Assembly (NCBI RefSeq): GCF_008704555.1
Contig: NZ_CP023702.1
Coordinates: forward strand, 6,804,001 to 6,868,000
Direction of reading: 5' to 3'
Source of the DNA: Streptomyces nitrosporeus
GTDB lineage: Bacteria > Actinomycetota > Actinomycetes > Streptomycetales > Streptomycetaceae
Length of the DNA: 64,000 bases
Both the position numbers and the translations under genes were made by a program. The stretch's first letter is position 1, and every line of letters starts with the position of its first letter. The notes below the pieces were generated by a model. It did not search any database. It was given only the letters and a program-made list of their open reading frames with translations, and was not told the DNA's origin. Positions 33,313-42,591 of this stretch are shown here, one piece after another.

Positions 33313-35026
33313 ACTCCCCCGCCCCGTGTACGCGGACCTGTTCGGGCCCACCACCGGTGACCGCGTACGCCTGGCCGACACCGGACTGCTCGTCGAGATC
33401 GAGGAGGACCGCTGCGGCGGCCCCGGCCGGGCCGGTGACGAGGCCGTGTTCGGTGGGGGCAAGGTGATCCGCGAGTCGATGGGCCAGGCACGCACCACCC
33501 GGGCGGAAGGCGCGCCCGACACCGTGATCACCGGAGCCGTCGTCATCGACCACTGGGGTGTCGTCAAGGCCGACATCGGGATCCGGGACGGCCGGATCAC
33601 CGGCATCGGCAAGGCCGGGAACCCCGACACGATGGACGGGGTCCACCCGGACCTGGTGATCGGGCCGGAGACCGAGATCATCGCCGGCAACGGCAAGTTC
33701 CTCACCGCCGGCGCCATCGACGCGCACGTCCACTTCATCACGCCCGCCCTGGTCCACCAGGCCCTGGCGTCGGGCATCACCACACTCGTCGGCGGCGGCA
33801 CCGGGCCCTCGGAAGGCACCAAGGCCACCACGGTGACCCCCGGGCCCTGGCACCTCGCCCGGATGTTCCGGGCACTGGACGACAGCCCGGTCAACATCGG
33901 TCTGCTCGGCAAGGGCAGCACCATGTCCCGCGACGCCCTGTACTCCCAGCTGCGCGGCGGAGCGCTGGGGTTCAAGATCCACGAGGACTGGGGCGCCACC
34001 CCCGCGGTGATCGACGCCTGCCTCGGGGTCTGCGAGGAGACCGGCGCCCAGCTCGCGATCCACACGGACACGCTCAACGAGGCCGGATTCGTCGCCGACA
34101 CGCTGGCCGCCGTCGCCGGGCGCACCATCCACGCCTACCACACCGAAGGGGCGGGCGGCGGGCACGCCCCCGACATCATCGGTGTGGTCTCGCAGCCGCA
34201 CGTGCTGCCGAGCTCCACCAACCCGACCCGGCCGCACACCGTCAACACCGTCGAGGAACACCTCGACATGCTGATGGTCTGCCACCACCTGAACCCGGCC
34301 GTCCCCGAGGACCTGGCGTTCGCCGAGTCACGGATCAGACCCACCACCATCGCCGCCGAGGACATCCTCCACGACCTGGGCGCCATCTCGATCATCTCCT
34401 CCGACTCCCAGGCGATGGGGCGCATAGGCGAGGTCGTCCTGCGCACCTGGCAGACCGCCCATGTGATGAAGCGGCGCCGCGGCTCCCTGCCCGGCGACAC
34501 CCGGGCGGACAACCACCGGGTCCGCCGCTATGTCGCCAAATACACCATCAACCCGGCCGTGGCCCAGGGGCTGGACAGGGAGATCGGCTCGGTCGAACCG
34601 GGAAAGCTGGCCGACCTCGTGCTGTGGGACCCGGCCTTCTTCGGCGTCAAACCGCAGACCGTGATCAAGGGCGGCCAGATCGCCTACGCGCAGATGGGCG
34701 ACGCCAACGCGTCGATCCCCACCCCGCAGCCCGTGATGCCCCGTCCGATGTTCGGCGCCGTCGGCCGGGCACCGGCCGCCAACTCCGTCAACTTCACCTC
34801 CGAGGCCGCCCTGGAGGACGGGCTGCCCGAACGCCTCGGCCTGGGAAAGGAGTTCGTACCCATCACCGGCACCCGGGGCGTCACCAAGGCCGACATGCGG
34901 GAGAACGACGCGCTGCCCCGGGTCGAGGTCGACCCCGACAGCTTCGCCGTCACCATCGACGGTGAGCCGGTCGAACCCGCTCCCGCGGCCGAACTGCCCA
35001 TGGCCCAGCGCTACTTCCTCTTCTGA
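33305..35026 (+). CDS. ureC: Urease alpha (catalytic) subunit
   Basis: A 573-residue nickel enzyme that hydrolyses urea to ammonia and carbamate. Metal-binding HVH is in AIDAHVHFITP near residue 140. The carbamylated bridging Lys is in LGFKIHEDWGATP near 220. Later His ligands are near IHTDTLNEAGF and HAYHTEGAGGGHAPD, and the mobile flap Cys is in MLMVCHHLNP near 325. The protein ends MAQRYFLF, as is usual. ATG at 33305 overlaps the ureB stop. Confidence 0.97.
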   Translation: MPELPRPVYADLFGPTTGDRVRLADTGLLVEIEEDRCGGPGRAGDEAVFGGGKVIRESMGQARTTRAEGAPDTVITGAVVIDHWGVVKADIGIRDGRITGIGKAGNPDTMDGVHPDLVIGPETEIIAGNGKFLTAGAIDAHVHFITPALVHQALASGITTLVGGGTGPSEGTKATTVTPGPWHLARMFRALDDSPVNIGLLGKGSTMSRDALYSQLRGGALGFKIHEDWGATPAVIDACLGVCEETGAQLAIHTDTLNEAGFVADTLAAVAGRTIHAYHTEGAGGGHAPDIIGVVSQPHVLPSSTNPTRPHTVNTVEEHLDMLMVCHHLNPAVPEDLAFAESRIRPTTIAAEDILHDLGAISIISSDSQAMGRIGEVVLRTWQTAHVMKRRRGSLPGDTRADNHRVRRYVAKYTINPAVAQGLDREIGSVEPGKLADLVLWDPAFFGVKPQTVIKGGQIAYAQMGDANASIPTPQPVMPRPMFGAVGRAPAANSVNFTSEAALEDGLPERLGLGKEFVPITGTRGVTKADMRENDALPRVEVDPDSFAVTIDGEPVEPAPAAELPMAQRYFLF

Positions 35027-35043
35027 GAAGGGGGAGCGAACCC

Positions 35044-35709
35044 ATGACGACCCGAGCCGCACTGCTCGTCCTGGCCGACGGCCGGTTCCCCGCCGGCGGC
35101 CACGCCCACTCCGGCGGCGCCGAGCCGGCCGTCGAGGCGGGACGTATCCGCGACGCGCAGGACCTGGCCGGCTTCTGCCTGGGCCGCCTGAACACCACCG
35201 GCCTCACCTCGGCGGCCCTGGCCGCGGCGGCGGCCCACGGCCTCGACCCGCTCGCCCTCGACGAGGCCGCCGACGCCCGGACCCCCTCGCCGGCGCTGCG
35301 GGCCGTCGCCCGCAGGCTCGGCCGGCAGCTGATGCGCGCGGCCCGGGCCACCTGGCCCGGCCCCGGACTGGACGCGCTCGCCGCCGCCCGGCCCCGGGGC
35401 GCCCACCAGCCGGTCGTCCTCGGCCTCACCGCGCGCGCGGCCGGCCTCGGCCCGCAGGACGCCGCACACTGCGCGGCGTACGAGGTGGTCAGCGGCCCCG
35501 CCACCGCGGCGGTCCGGCTGCTCTCCCTGGACCCCTTCGAGGCCGCCGCCGTCCTCGCCCGGCTGGCCCCCGAGCTCGACCGGGTCGCCGCCGAGGCGGC
35601 CGCCGCGGCACGGCAGGGCATCGACGCGCTGCCCGCCTCCTCGGCCCCCCTGCTCGACATCACCGCCGAGGCCCACGCGGCCTGGCCCGTACGCCTGTTC
35701 GCGTCCTGA
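35044..35709 (+). CDS. ureF: Urease accessory protein UreF
   Basis: A 221-residue helical GTPase regulator that joins the UreD-UreF-UreG complex loading nickel. LADGRFPAGGHAHSGGAEPAVEAGRI is the conserved N-terminal signature. ATG at 35044 follows GGGGGAG, 17 nt after ureC. UreF lies directly after ureC because there is no ureE, which is common in actinobacteria. Confidence 0.93.
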   Translation: MTTRAALLVLADGRFPAGGHAHSGGAEPAVEAGRIRDAQDLAGFCLGRLNTTGLTSAALAAAAAHGLDPLALDEAADARTPSPALRAVARRLGRQLMRAARATWPGPGLDALAAARPRGAHQPVVLGLTARAAGLGPQDAAHCAAYEVVSGPATAAVRLLSLDPFEAAAVLARLAPELDRVAAEAAAAARQGIDALPASSAPLLDITAEAHAAWPVRLFAS

Positions 35710-35742
35710 GCGCCACCACCGCCCACCCCCGGAGCCGCACCC

Positions 35743-36420
35743 GTGCATCTCGACCACACCCCTCACGCCCCCGCCGCCGTCAGCGCCGACGCCCGGCGCC
35801 CCGACGGAACCCGGCGCGCCCTGCGGATCGGCCTCGGCGGACCGGTCGGCTCCGGCAAGACCGCCACCGTCGCCGCCCTCTGCCGGGCCCTGCGCGACCG
35901 GCTGTCCATCGCCGTCGTCACCAACGACATCTACACCCGGGAGGACGCCGCGTTCCTGCTCCGCAACGCCGTCCTGCCACCGGAACGCATCCAGGCCGTG
36001 GAGACCGGCGCCTGCCCCCACACCGCCATCCGCGACGACATCTCCGCCAACCTCGAAGCCGTCGAGGATCTGGAGGACGCGGTGGGCCCGCTCGACCTCA
36101 TCCTGGTCGAGTCCGGCGGCGACAACCTCACCGCGACCTTCTCCAAGGGGCTCGTCGACGCACAGGTCTTCGTGATCGACGTCGCCGGCGGCGACGACAT
36201 CCCCCGCAAGGGCGGCCCCGGTGTCACCACCGCGGACCTCCTCGTCGTCAACAAGACCGACCTCGCCCCCTACGTCGGATCCGACCTGGACCGGATGGCC
36301 CGCGACGCCGCCGCCCAGCGCGGCGCACTCCCCGTCGTCTTCACCTCGCTGACCTCCGCCGAAGGCGTCGCACCCGTCGCCGACTGGGTGCGCGGCCGGC
36401 TCGCCGACTGGACCGCATGA
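35743..36420 (+). CDS. ureG: Urease accessory GTPase UreG
   Basis: A 225-residue SIMIBI GTPase. The P-loop GGPVGSGKTATV is near residue 33, the metal-binding CPH motif is in ETGACPHTAIRDD near 87, and VNKTDLAPYVG near 168 is the guanine motif. It delivers nickel to apo-urease. GTG at 35743 is used. The short N-terminus begins MHLDHTPHAP, and its His residues may help bind metal. Its TGA overlaps the ureD ATG. Confidence 0.95.
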   Translation: MHLDHTPHAPAAVSADARRPDGTRRALRIGLGGPVGSGKTATVAALCRALRDRLSIAVVTNDIYTREDAAFLLRNAVLPPERIQAVETGACPHTAIRDDISANLEAVEDLEDAVGPLDLILVESGGDNLTATFSKGLVDAQVFVIDVAGGDDIPRKGGPGVTTADLLVVNKTDLAPYVGSDLDRMARDAAAQRGALPVVFTSLTSAEGVAPVADWVRGRLADWTA

Positions 36421-37184
36421 GCGTCCAGGCCACCGCCCGTATCACCGCGGCCTCCGGCCGCCACGGCACCACGGTGCTCCCCGTGCTGGAGAGCGGCGGA
36501 CCGCTCGCCGTGCGCCGCACCCGGGCTGCCCGGCCGGATTGGGCCCGGGTCACCATGGTCGGTGCGATGAGCGCACCGCTGAACGGCGACCGTCTCGCCG
36601 TCGAGGTCCGCGCCGGGGCGGCGGCACGGCTGACGGTCGGCTCCGCCGCCGCCACCGTCGCCCTGCCGGGCCCCGGCCCCGGCGCGGACCCCGCCACGTA
36701 CGACATCCTGCTGGAGGCGGGGGAGGGGGCCGAACTCCACTGGCTGCCGGAACAGACCGTCTCGGCCCACCGCAGCGTCCTCACGACGACCACCAGGGCC
36801 GAACTGGCCGCCACCGCGCGCCTGGTGCTGCGCGAGGAACAGATCCTCGGCCGGTACGGCGAACCCGCCGGCACCCTCACCGGCCGGCTGACCGTCCGCC
36901 GCGCGGGCAGACCACTGCTCGACCAACAGCTGGCCTACGGGCCGGGGGCGCCCGGCGGATGGGACGCGGGAGCGGTCCTCGGCGGCCACAGCGCCGTAGG
37001 CCAGCTGCTGGTCGTCGACCCGGACTTCGAGGCCGGCCCGCCGGAACCGGCCCTCCTCGGGCCCACCGCGGCCCTCACCCCGCTGGCCGGCCCCGCGGTC
37101 CTGGTCACCGCGCTGGCCGCCGACGCGCGGCTGCTCCGCGAACTGCTGGACGAGGCCCTGGAGAGACTGACCGGCCACCGGTGA
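36417..37184 (+). CDS. ureD: Urease accessory protein UreD
   Basis: A 255-residue beta-helical accessory protein (UreH/UreD). AGAAARLTVGSAAATVALPG, then GAELHWLPEQTVSAHRSVL, then YGEPAGTLTGRLTVRRAGRPLLDQQL correspond to the conserved core. It scaffolds UreF-UreG on apo-urease. ATG at 36417 overlaps ureG (ATGA). It is the last gene of the operon. Confidence 0.92.
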   Translation: MSVQATARITAASGRHGTTVLPVLESGGPLAVRRTRAARPDWARVTMVGAMSAPLNGDRLAVEVRAGAAARLTVGSAAATVALPGPGPGADPATYDILLEAGEGAELHWLPEQTVSAHRSVLTTTTRAELAATARLVLREEQILGRYGEPAGTLTGRLTVRRAGRPLLDQQLAYGPGAPGGWDAGAVLGGHSAVGQLLVVDPDFEAGPPEPALLGPTAALTPLAGPAVLVTALAADARLLRELLDEALERLTGHR

Positions 37185-37235
37185 CAGCGGCGAAGCCCCG
37201 CTGCGGACAAGCCGCCCCGGCACACCGCCCCGGGC

Positions 37236-37282
37236 GGGCCTCCCAGTACAAGGGCCTCCCGGCACAAGGGCCTTCCGTGCAA
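37236..37282. repeat. Three tandem 16-nt repeats downstream of ureD
   Basis: Units GGGCCTCCCAGTACAA (37236-37251), GGGCCTCCCGGCACAA (37252-37267) and GGGCCTTCCGTGCAA (37268-37282, one base shorter). They lie in the 280-nt gap before the secreted peptidase gene. That gap also holds a probable promoter near 37340 and the GGGGGAGG site at 37451. Confidence 0.7.
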
Positions 37283-37464
37283 GTCCTCTTGACGGGTCCT
37301 CACCGCAGGGAGGTCCGCTCAGCGGGACAGGGCGCACCGGTTATTGGTTCGGTAAAGAACACGTGTGCGCCCTGTTCCCGGGAACCCCATGGACGGAAAG
37401 ATCCTCTGACGCACGGACAACGAAGCCGCCGCACAGCGGCGCGCACGCAGGGGGAGGTTCCATC

Positions 37465-39042
37465 GTGAGACGCACAGTGATGCTCGGCTCGGCCGGCACT
37501 CTGATCGCGGGCACCCTGATAGCGGGGGCGATAGCCGCACCGACCGCCGTCGCCGACGGCGGTCACCACGCGGGCCCGGAGGCGCGCGGGGTACAGATCG
37601 CCGCCGCCAGGGCCGCGAAGGCCGGGATCGACTGGAACGAGTGCCCGGCCGACTGGGGGCTCGCCGCCCCCATCCAGTGCGGCTGGGTGACCGTACCGCT
37701 CGACTACGCACGGCCCGACGGCAAGAAGATCAAGCTCGCCGTCGACCGGCACGTCAGCACCGGCACGGAGCAGGAGCGCCAAGGGGCACTCGTCTACAAC
37801 CCCGGGGGCCCCGGCGGTTCCGGGATGGCGTTCCCCCGGCGCATCGTCACCAAGAACCCGCTCTGGGCGAACACCGCGAAGGCATACGACTTCGTCGGCT
37901 TCGACCCGCGCGGGGTCGGCCACTCCGCGCCGATCTCCTGTGCCGACCCCCAGGAGTACGTCAAGGCGCCCAAGGCCGACCCGGTCCCCGACAGCGAGGC
38001 CGACAAGCGGGCCCAGCGCAAACTGGCCGCCGAGTACGCCGACGGCTGTGCCGAGCGCAGCGGTGACATGCTGCCGCACATGACGACCCCGAACACCGCC
38101 CGGGACCTCGACGTGATCCGTGCGGCGCTGGGCGAGAAGAAGCTCAACTTCCTCGGCGTCTCCTACGGCACCTACCTGGGCGCGGTCTACGGCACGCTCT
38201 TCCCCTCCCACGTGCGCCGCATGGTCGTCGACAGCGTCGTCAACCCGGACAGGGACAACATCTGGTACCAGGCGAACCTCAACCAGGACATCGCCTTCCA
38301 GACCCGCTGGGACGACTGGAAGGCATGGGTCGCGAAGAACGACTCCACCTACCACATCGGTGACACCCCGGAGAAGGTCGAGCAGGCCTGGCTGACCCTG
38401 CGCGCCGCCGCCAAGAAGAATCCCCTCGGCGGCGTCGTCGGGCCCGCCGAACTCATCGGCTTCTTCCAGAGCGCGCCGTACTACGACTCCGCCTGGGCGT
38501 CCGTCGCCCGGACCTGGAGCGCCTACCGGGCCGGCGACACCCAGGCGCTGATCGACGCCGCCGCCCCCGACCTGTCGGACACCGCGGGGAACGCCTCCTC
38601 CGAGAACAGCAACGCCGTCTACACCGCGGTCGAGTGCGCGGACGCCAAGTGGCCCACCAGCTGGCGGAAGTGGGACAGGGACAACACCCGCCTGCACCGG
38701 TCCTACCCCTTCATGACCTGGGCGAACGCCTGGATGAACCTCCCCTGTGCCACCTGGTCGGCGAAGCAGCAAACGCCCCTGGAGGTCAGGACGGGCAAGG
38801 GGCTGCCCCCGGTCCTGATCGTGCAGTCCACGCGGGACGCGGCGACCCCGTACGAGGGCGCCGTAGAACTGCACAAGCGGTTCAAGGGCTCGCGCCTCAT
38901 CACCGAGAAGGACGCCGGGTCGCACGGGGTGACCGGGCTGGTCAACCCCTGCGTCAACGAGCGGGTGGACACCTACCTCCTCACCGGGAAGACCGACCGG
39001 AGCGATGTGACGTGCGCCCCGCACGCCACCCCGAAGCCGTGA
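37465..39042 (+). CDS. Secreted tripeptidyl-aminopeptidase-type alpha/beta hydrolase
   Basis: A 525-residue exported hydrolase of the Streptomyces Tap/SlpD/SlpE family that removes N-terminal tripeptides. The signal peptide covers about residues 1-33 (MRRTVMLGSAGTLIAGTLIA). The oxyanion segment is YNPGGPGGSGMAF near 115, the nucleophile elbow is GVSYGTYLGAVYG near 237, and TRDAATPY (Asp) and DAGSHGVTG (His) lie near the C-terminus. A C-terminal TAP-like domain is present. GTG at 37465 follows GGGGGAGG. Confidence 0.92.
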   Translation: MRRTVMLGSAGTLIAGTLIAGAIAAPTAVADGGHHAGPEARGVQIAAARAAKAGIDWNECPADWGLAAPIQCGWVTVPLDYARPDGKKIKLAVDRHVSTGTEQERQGALVYNPGGPGGSGMAFPRRIVTKNPLWANTAKAYDFVGFDPRGVGHSAPISCADPQEYVKAPKADPVPDSEADKRAQRKLAAEYADGCAERSGDMLPHMTTPNTARDLDVIRAALGEKKLNFLGVSYGTYLGAVYGTLFPSHVRRMVVDSVVNPDRDNIWYQANLNQDIAFQTRWDDWKAWVAKNDSTYHIGDTPEKVEQAWLTLRAAAKKNPLGGVVGPAELIGFFQSAPYYDSAWASVARTWSAYRAGDTQALIDAAAPDLSDTAGNASSENSNAVYTAVECADAKWPTSWRKWDRDNTRLHRSYPFMTWANAWMNLPCATWSAKQQTPLEVRTGKGLPPVLIVQSTRDAATPYEGAVELHKRFKGSRLITEKDAGSHGVTGLVNPCVNERVDTYLLTGKTDRSDVTCAPHATPKP

Positions 39043-39058
39043 GCACCGCCTGATCCTC

Positions 39059-39094
39059 GGGTGCGGGCGGGCCGGGCTTCGCCCGCCCGCACCC
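39059..39094. terminator. Bidirectional terminator between peptidase and SDR genes
   Basis: A 14-bp perfect stem (arms GGGTGCGGGCGGGC at 39059-39072 and 39081-39094) with an 8-nt loop lies between convergent genes. Confidence 0.85.
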
Positions 39095-39103
39095 CGGGGG
39101 TTC

Positions 39104-40156
39104 TCAGCGGACGCGTATCCCGTCGTACCGCTCCAGCCAGGCGTCCTCCGCGGGATAGTCGAACAGCCCCGGGCCGTAGTTCCGCAGCATCTTGGGGAAA
39201 CCCTCCCTCCAGTCCCGGTCACGGAGCTCCGAGGCGAGCCACTCCACCGTCGCCGGAAGGGAGTCCGCGTATGCGGTCACCGGCCGGTAACCCAGCTCAC
39301 GTTTTGCCGCGGTCATGTCGAGGACGACAGGATGCGCGAGTGTCCACGGCGTCTCCCCGACACCGCCCTCCGGCGGGCCGTCCATCAGCACCGTCTCCGT
39401 CTCCACCCCCAGCACCCCGTCGATCAGGGCTGCGATCCCTGCGACCGTCGGCGCTTCGGGATCACCGGCGTTGAGCACCCGGGCCCCCGGATGCAGTGCG
39501 GCCAGCCGGATCAGCTCGGCGACGTTGGACACATGGACCGGATGGAACCTGCTCCTCCCGCCGAACGCCAGCACCCGCCTCCGTCGCCCGTCCAGCACCC
39601 GCTTGACGAAGTACAGCTCACGCGGTGTGCGGCAGTACTCCCCGTGGACCGCGCCCGCCCGCAGCAGCGTGACCGGGAGGCTGTCACCGGCCGCGAGCAG
39701 CTCCCGCTCCAGCAGCACCTTCCGCGTCGCGTACGTCGACCCGCCCGGCGCCACCGTGCGCTGCGACTCCGGGACCGGGTCCGGGTAGCGCGGCGCGCCG
39801 TCCGGCTCCTCCTGGGTGTCGAAACCCCGCCCCCGGTCGTCCTCGTACACCGCGGCGCTGGAGATCACGACCACCGAACCCGCCCGCCCGGCCAGCCCGG
39901 TCAGCTGCGCGGCGTGCTCACCGCCGAACGCCACCATGTCGACCAGGACGTCGCAGCCGTCGCCGATCACGGAGGCCAGGGCCCCGTCCTCGTCGCGGTC
40001 CAGCGCCACCGTCCGTACGTCTCCCTGCCATGTCCGGTCCCGGCCGCCTCCGCGCGACGCCGCCGTCACGTCCCAGCCGTCCCCGGCCAGCGCCCGCACC
40101 GCGGCCCGGCCGATCTGCCCGGTGGCACCCAGCACACATACCCGTCCTCTGCTCAT
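39104..40156 (-). CDS. NAD-dependent epimerase/dehydratase-type extended SDR
   Basis: A 350-residue Rossmann protein. The dinucleotide motif CVLGATGQIGRAAVRAL is at residues 7-23. A YxxxK-like pair is seen as STYATRKVLLERELL near residue 140, preceded by VVVISSAAVYEDD. FHPVHVSNVAELIRLA near 215 is the usual C-terminal motif of NAD-dependent epimerases. The substrate is unknown. It sits alone between the peptidase and plsC. Confidence 0.85.
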   Translation of the reverse strand: MSRGRVCVLGATGQIGRAAVRALAGDGWDVTAASRGGGRDRTWQGDVRTVALDRDEDGALASVIGDGCDVLVDMVAFGGEHAAQLTGLAGRAGSVVVISSAAVYEDDRGRGFDTQEEPDGAPRYPDPVPESQRTVAPGGSTYATRKVLLERELLAAGDSLPVTLLRAGAVHGEYCRTPRELYFVKRVLDGRRRRVLAFGGRSRFHPVHVSNVAELIRLAALHPGARVLNAGDPEAPTVAGIAALIDGVLGVETETVLMDGPPEGGVGETPWTLAHPVVLDMTAAKRELGYRPVTAYADSLPATVEWLASELRDRDWREGFPKMLRNYGPGLFDYPAEDAWLERYDGIRVR

Positions 40157-40196
40157 GTCTGAACGCTAGGACGCCCGGGGGCCGGAAACCAGGAAG

Positions 40197-40213
40197 ATCT
40201 GCCGCCGGCAGAT
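40197..40213. terminator. Short hairpin between plsC and the SDR gene
   Basis: ATCTGCC-GCC-GGCAGAT, a 7-bp stem with a 3-nt loop, lies just after the plsC stop and 40 nt before the SDR ATG. It could end plsC transcription or act as an SDR operator. Confidence 0.45.
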
Positions 40214-40220
40214 TCCGCGC

Positions 40221-40931
40221 TCAGCTGTGCGGACGCGGGAACTTCCTGGACTGTTCGGCCTGCGCCGCCTTCACATCGGCCGCGTAGGCGTCCACGTACT
40301 CCTGGCCGGACAGGCCGAGGATCGCGTACATGATCTCGTCGGTGACCGCGCGGATCGCCGCCTTCTGGTCCTCCATGCCGGCATAGCGCGAGAAGTCCAG
40401 CGGCTCCCCGAAGCGGATCGTGACCCGTCTGATCCGGGGGACGACCTTCCCCGGAGGCTGGATCTCGAAGGTGCCGACCATGGCGCACGGAACCACCGGC
40501 ACCCCCGCCTTGACCGCCATGACCGCGACCCCGACCTTGCCCTTGTACAGACGCCCGTCGTGCGAGCGGGTGCCCTCGGGATAGATGCCGAGCAGCTCCC
40601 CCTTCCTCAGCACCCCCAGCCCCTCACGGATCGCCGCCTGCCCGGCGTCCCGCCCCGACCGGTCGACCGGGATCTGCCCGATGCTGTGGAAGAAGGCGGC
40701 GGTCAGCTTGCCCTTGATGCCGGGCCCGGTGAAGTACTCGGCCTTCGCGAGGAACGTGATGCGGCGCTTCAGCATGGCCGGCATCAGGAAGTGGTCGGAG
40801 AACGACAGATGGTTCCCCGCGACGATGGCGGCCCCCTCGTCCGGAATGTGTTCGAGCCCCTCGATGCGGGGCCGGAACGCCAACCGGAGCAAAGGCCCCA
40901 GAATGACATGTTTCAGGATGTGATAGAACAC
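40221..40931 (-). CDS. plsC: 1-acyl-sn-glycerol-3-phosphate acyltransferase
   Basis: A 236-residue LPLAT-family enzyme that makes phosphatidic acid. The catalytic HX4D motif appears as GNHLSFSDHF near residue 40, the glycerol-phosphate binding block as GIYPEGTRSHDG near 115, and VPVVPCAMVGTFEI near 145 is the later conserved block. The GTG start whose complement is 40929-40931 follows GAGGGA. A hydrophobic N-terminal helix suggests membrane association. Confidence 0.9.
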   Translation of the reverse strand: MFYHILKHVILGPLLRLAFRPRIEGLEHIPDEGAAIVAGNHLSFSDHFLMPAMLKRRITFLAKAEYFTGPGIKGKLTAAFFHSIGQIPVDRSGRDAGQAAIREGLGVLRKGELLGIYPEGTRSHDGRLYKGKVGVAVMAVKAGVPVVPCAMVGTFEIQPPGKVVPRIRRVTIRFGEPLDFSRYAGMEDQKAAIRAVTDEIMYAILGLSGQEYVDAYAADVKAAQAEQSRKFPRPHS

Positions 40932-41304
40932 GGTCGCTCCCTCGCTCTGCCGGATCGGGCTGAGGGTCGCGTATGTGACGGGACATCGGGAAACCTGAGC
41001 GTTCTCGCCCCCACCGCTCCTCCACCTCGGCGCCCGATCGTAGCCCGCCGTCCGCGTCCGCCGAAGCGGCACGGCGCTCCACCCCGGTGCCGGGGCGGCC
41101 GCGAGGGCAGCGGAGGAGGCCCGGGCCGCCGGGTCCCGGAGGGCGGACGGTGAGGACCGCGGACGACGTCCGCCCCGCGGCGCGGTCCCCGCGGGGCGTG
41201 CCGTGCCGGGGCCCGAGCCCCCGGGCCGGGAGCCGCAGGGCCCGGGATCCGCCGGGGGCGGGCCCCGGCCGCGGTGTGCCCGCCCCGCCCGGAAACCGCC
41301 CGGC
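40932..41304. other. Intergenic region with GC-rich hairpin, no gene seen
   Basis: 373 nt between plsC and the small membrane protein gene. GGACCGCG at 41154-41161 pairs with CGCGGTCC at 41181-41188 around an inner GCGGAC/GTCCGC stem. This may end the ctaG-side transcript. No coding frame with motif content is visible. Confidence 0.5.
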
Positions 41305-41463
41305 TCAGGTGTCCCGGGCGCCCAGCATCCCCAGGGTGGCCAGCCCCAGCACGATCCAGGCGAACCAGAGCCAGCCGTTGCTCCCCAGCGCCACCGTGTA
41401 CGCGGTCACCACCACCAGCGCCCCGACGGTGAGCACTCCCATGGTCTTCGTGGATCCGGGCAT
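41305..41463 (-). CDS. Small two-helix membrane protein downstream of ctaG
   Basis: A 52-residue ORF, MPGSTKTMGVLTVGALVVVT to the C-terminus TLGMLGARDT, with two hydrophobic segments (about residues 8-24 and 30-48) joined by a short SNGW turn. ATG at 41463 has GAGGAG upstream. It follows ctaG on the same strand with 66 nt between. The composition (regular Leu/Val/Ala helices, Trp at the interface) looks genuinely coding. The function is unknown; a link to cytochrome oxidase assembly is only by position. Confidence 0.7.
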   Translation of the reverse strand: MPGSTKTMGVLTVGALVVVTAYTVALGSNGWLWFAWIVLGLATLGMLGARDT

Positions 41464-41529
41464 GAGCGCACGCTCCTCACCGGCCGCACGGCCGTCCTGC
41501 CCATGGTCACCCCGACGGGGCCCCCGCCG

Positions 41530-42480
41530 CTACTGTCCGCGGGCCTGCAAAGAGGCGAGGTACGCGTTGTAGGCGTTCAGCTCCTTGTCGCCGTCCCGGT
41601 CGGCCGCACGGTCCGAGCGCCTGGCCGTCCGCTGCTCGGAGCGGTACCACTGGAAGACCAGCGCGATCAGCACCAGCACGGACGGGATCTCGCTGAACGC
41701 CCAGGCGATACCGCCCGCAGCGGACTGGTCACCCAGCGCGTCGATACCCAGTGAGGCCGGAGGGTTGCTGTAGGCGTCCACCATCGGCTGGCTCGCCATC
41801 ATCAGGGCGATACCGAAGAACGCGTGGAAGGGCATGCCCGCGAAGAGCTCCAGCATCCGCATCACGTAACCGGGCCGGTGCGGCCCCGGGTCGACGCCCA
41901 TGATCGGCCAGAAGAACACCAGGCCCACCGCGAGGAAGTGCACCATCATCGCGATGTGGCCCGCCGTCGAGCCCATCAGGAAGTCGAACAGAGGGGTGAA
42001 GTACAGCCCGTACAGGCTCGCGATGAACAGCGGGATCGTGAAGACCGGATGCGTGATGATCCGCATGTAGTGGCTGTGCAGCAGCATCAGCAGCAGCTCG
42101 CGGGGGCCCTTGCGGCCCCGGCCGGCGACCGGCAGCGCCCGCAGCGCCAGGGTGACCGGCGCACCCAGCAGCAGCAGGATCGGCGACAGCATGCTGATGA
42201 CCATGTGCTGCACCATGTGCACGCTGAACATGACCATGCCGTAGTTGTTGAGGCCGGTGCACATCACCAGGGCGACGCTCAGCACGCCCACCACGAACAG
42301 GACGGTCCGGTGGACCGGCCAGGCGTCGCCCCTCCTGCGCAGCCGTGCCACCGCGTACCCGTACAGGACGAGCGCGGCGACACAGCCGGTCAGGAAGAAC
42401 GGGTCCGCGGAGAATTCGAGCCCACGCCCCAGCGTGAACGGCGGCAGATCCATGGTCGCGCCGTGTCCACTGTGGTCCAT
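41530..42480 (-). CDS. ctaG: Cytochrome c oxidase assembly protein, caa3-type CtaG
   Basis: A 316-residue membrane protein with about seven helices and many conserved His. The N-terminal MDHSGHGATMD is a possible Cu-binding segment; SVHMVQHMVISMLSPILLLLGAPV, HSHYMRIITHPVF and GHIAMMVHFLAVGLVFFWP follow. The caa3_CtaG family supports copper centre assembly in cytochrome oxidase. The C-terminal 30 residues are charged and cytoplasmic. It is followed by a small membrane protein gene. Confidence 0.9.
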   Translation of the reverse strand: MDHSGHGATMDLPPFTLGRGLEFSADPFFLTGCVAALVLYGYAVARLRRRGDAWPVHRTVLFVVGVLSVALVMCTGLNNYGMVMFSVHMVQHMVISMLSPILLLLGAPVTLALRALPVAGRGRKGPRELLLMLLHSHYMRIITHPVFTIPLFIASLYGLYFTPLFDFLMGSTAGHIAMMVHFLAVGLVFFWPIMGVDPGPHRPGYVMRMLELFAGMPFHAFFGIALMMASQPMVDAYSNPPASLGIDALGDQSAAGGIAWAFSEIPSVLVLIALVFQWYRSEQRTARRSDRAADRDGDKELNAYNAYLASLQARGQ

Positions 42481-42541
42481 CTGTTCACTCCCGCCGGGGA
42501 CGTCCCCGATTCGTGCCGGTTGTCCGGACCAGAGTAGAACC

Positions 42542-42569
42542 GCCCCCGGACGCGGACGCGGCCGGGGGC
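42542..42569 (-). terminator. Hairpin after pfkA
   Basis: GCCCCCGG at 42542-42549 and CCGGGGGC at 42562-42569 form an 8-bp stem with a 12-nt loop just after the pfkA stop on the minus strand. Confidence 0.65.
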
Positions 42570-42591
42570 AGGGGAGCGGGGACCGTGTCGG

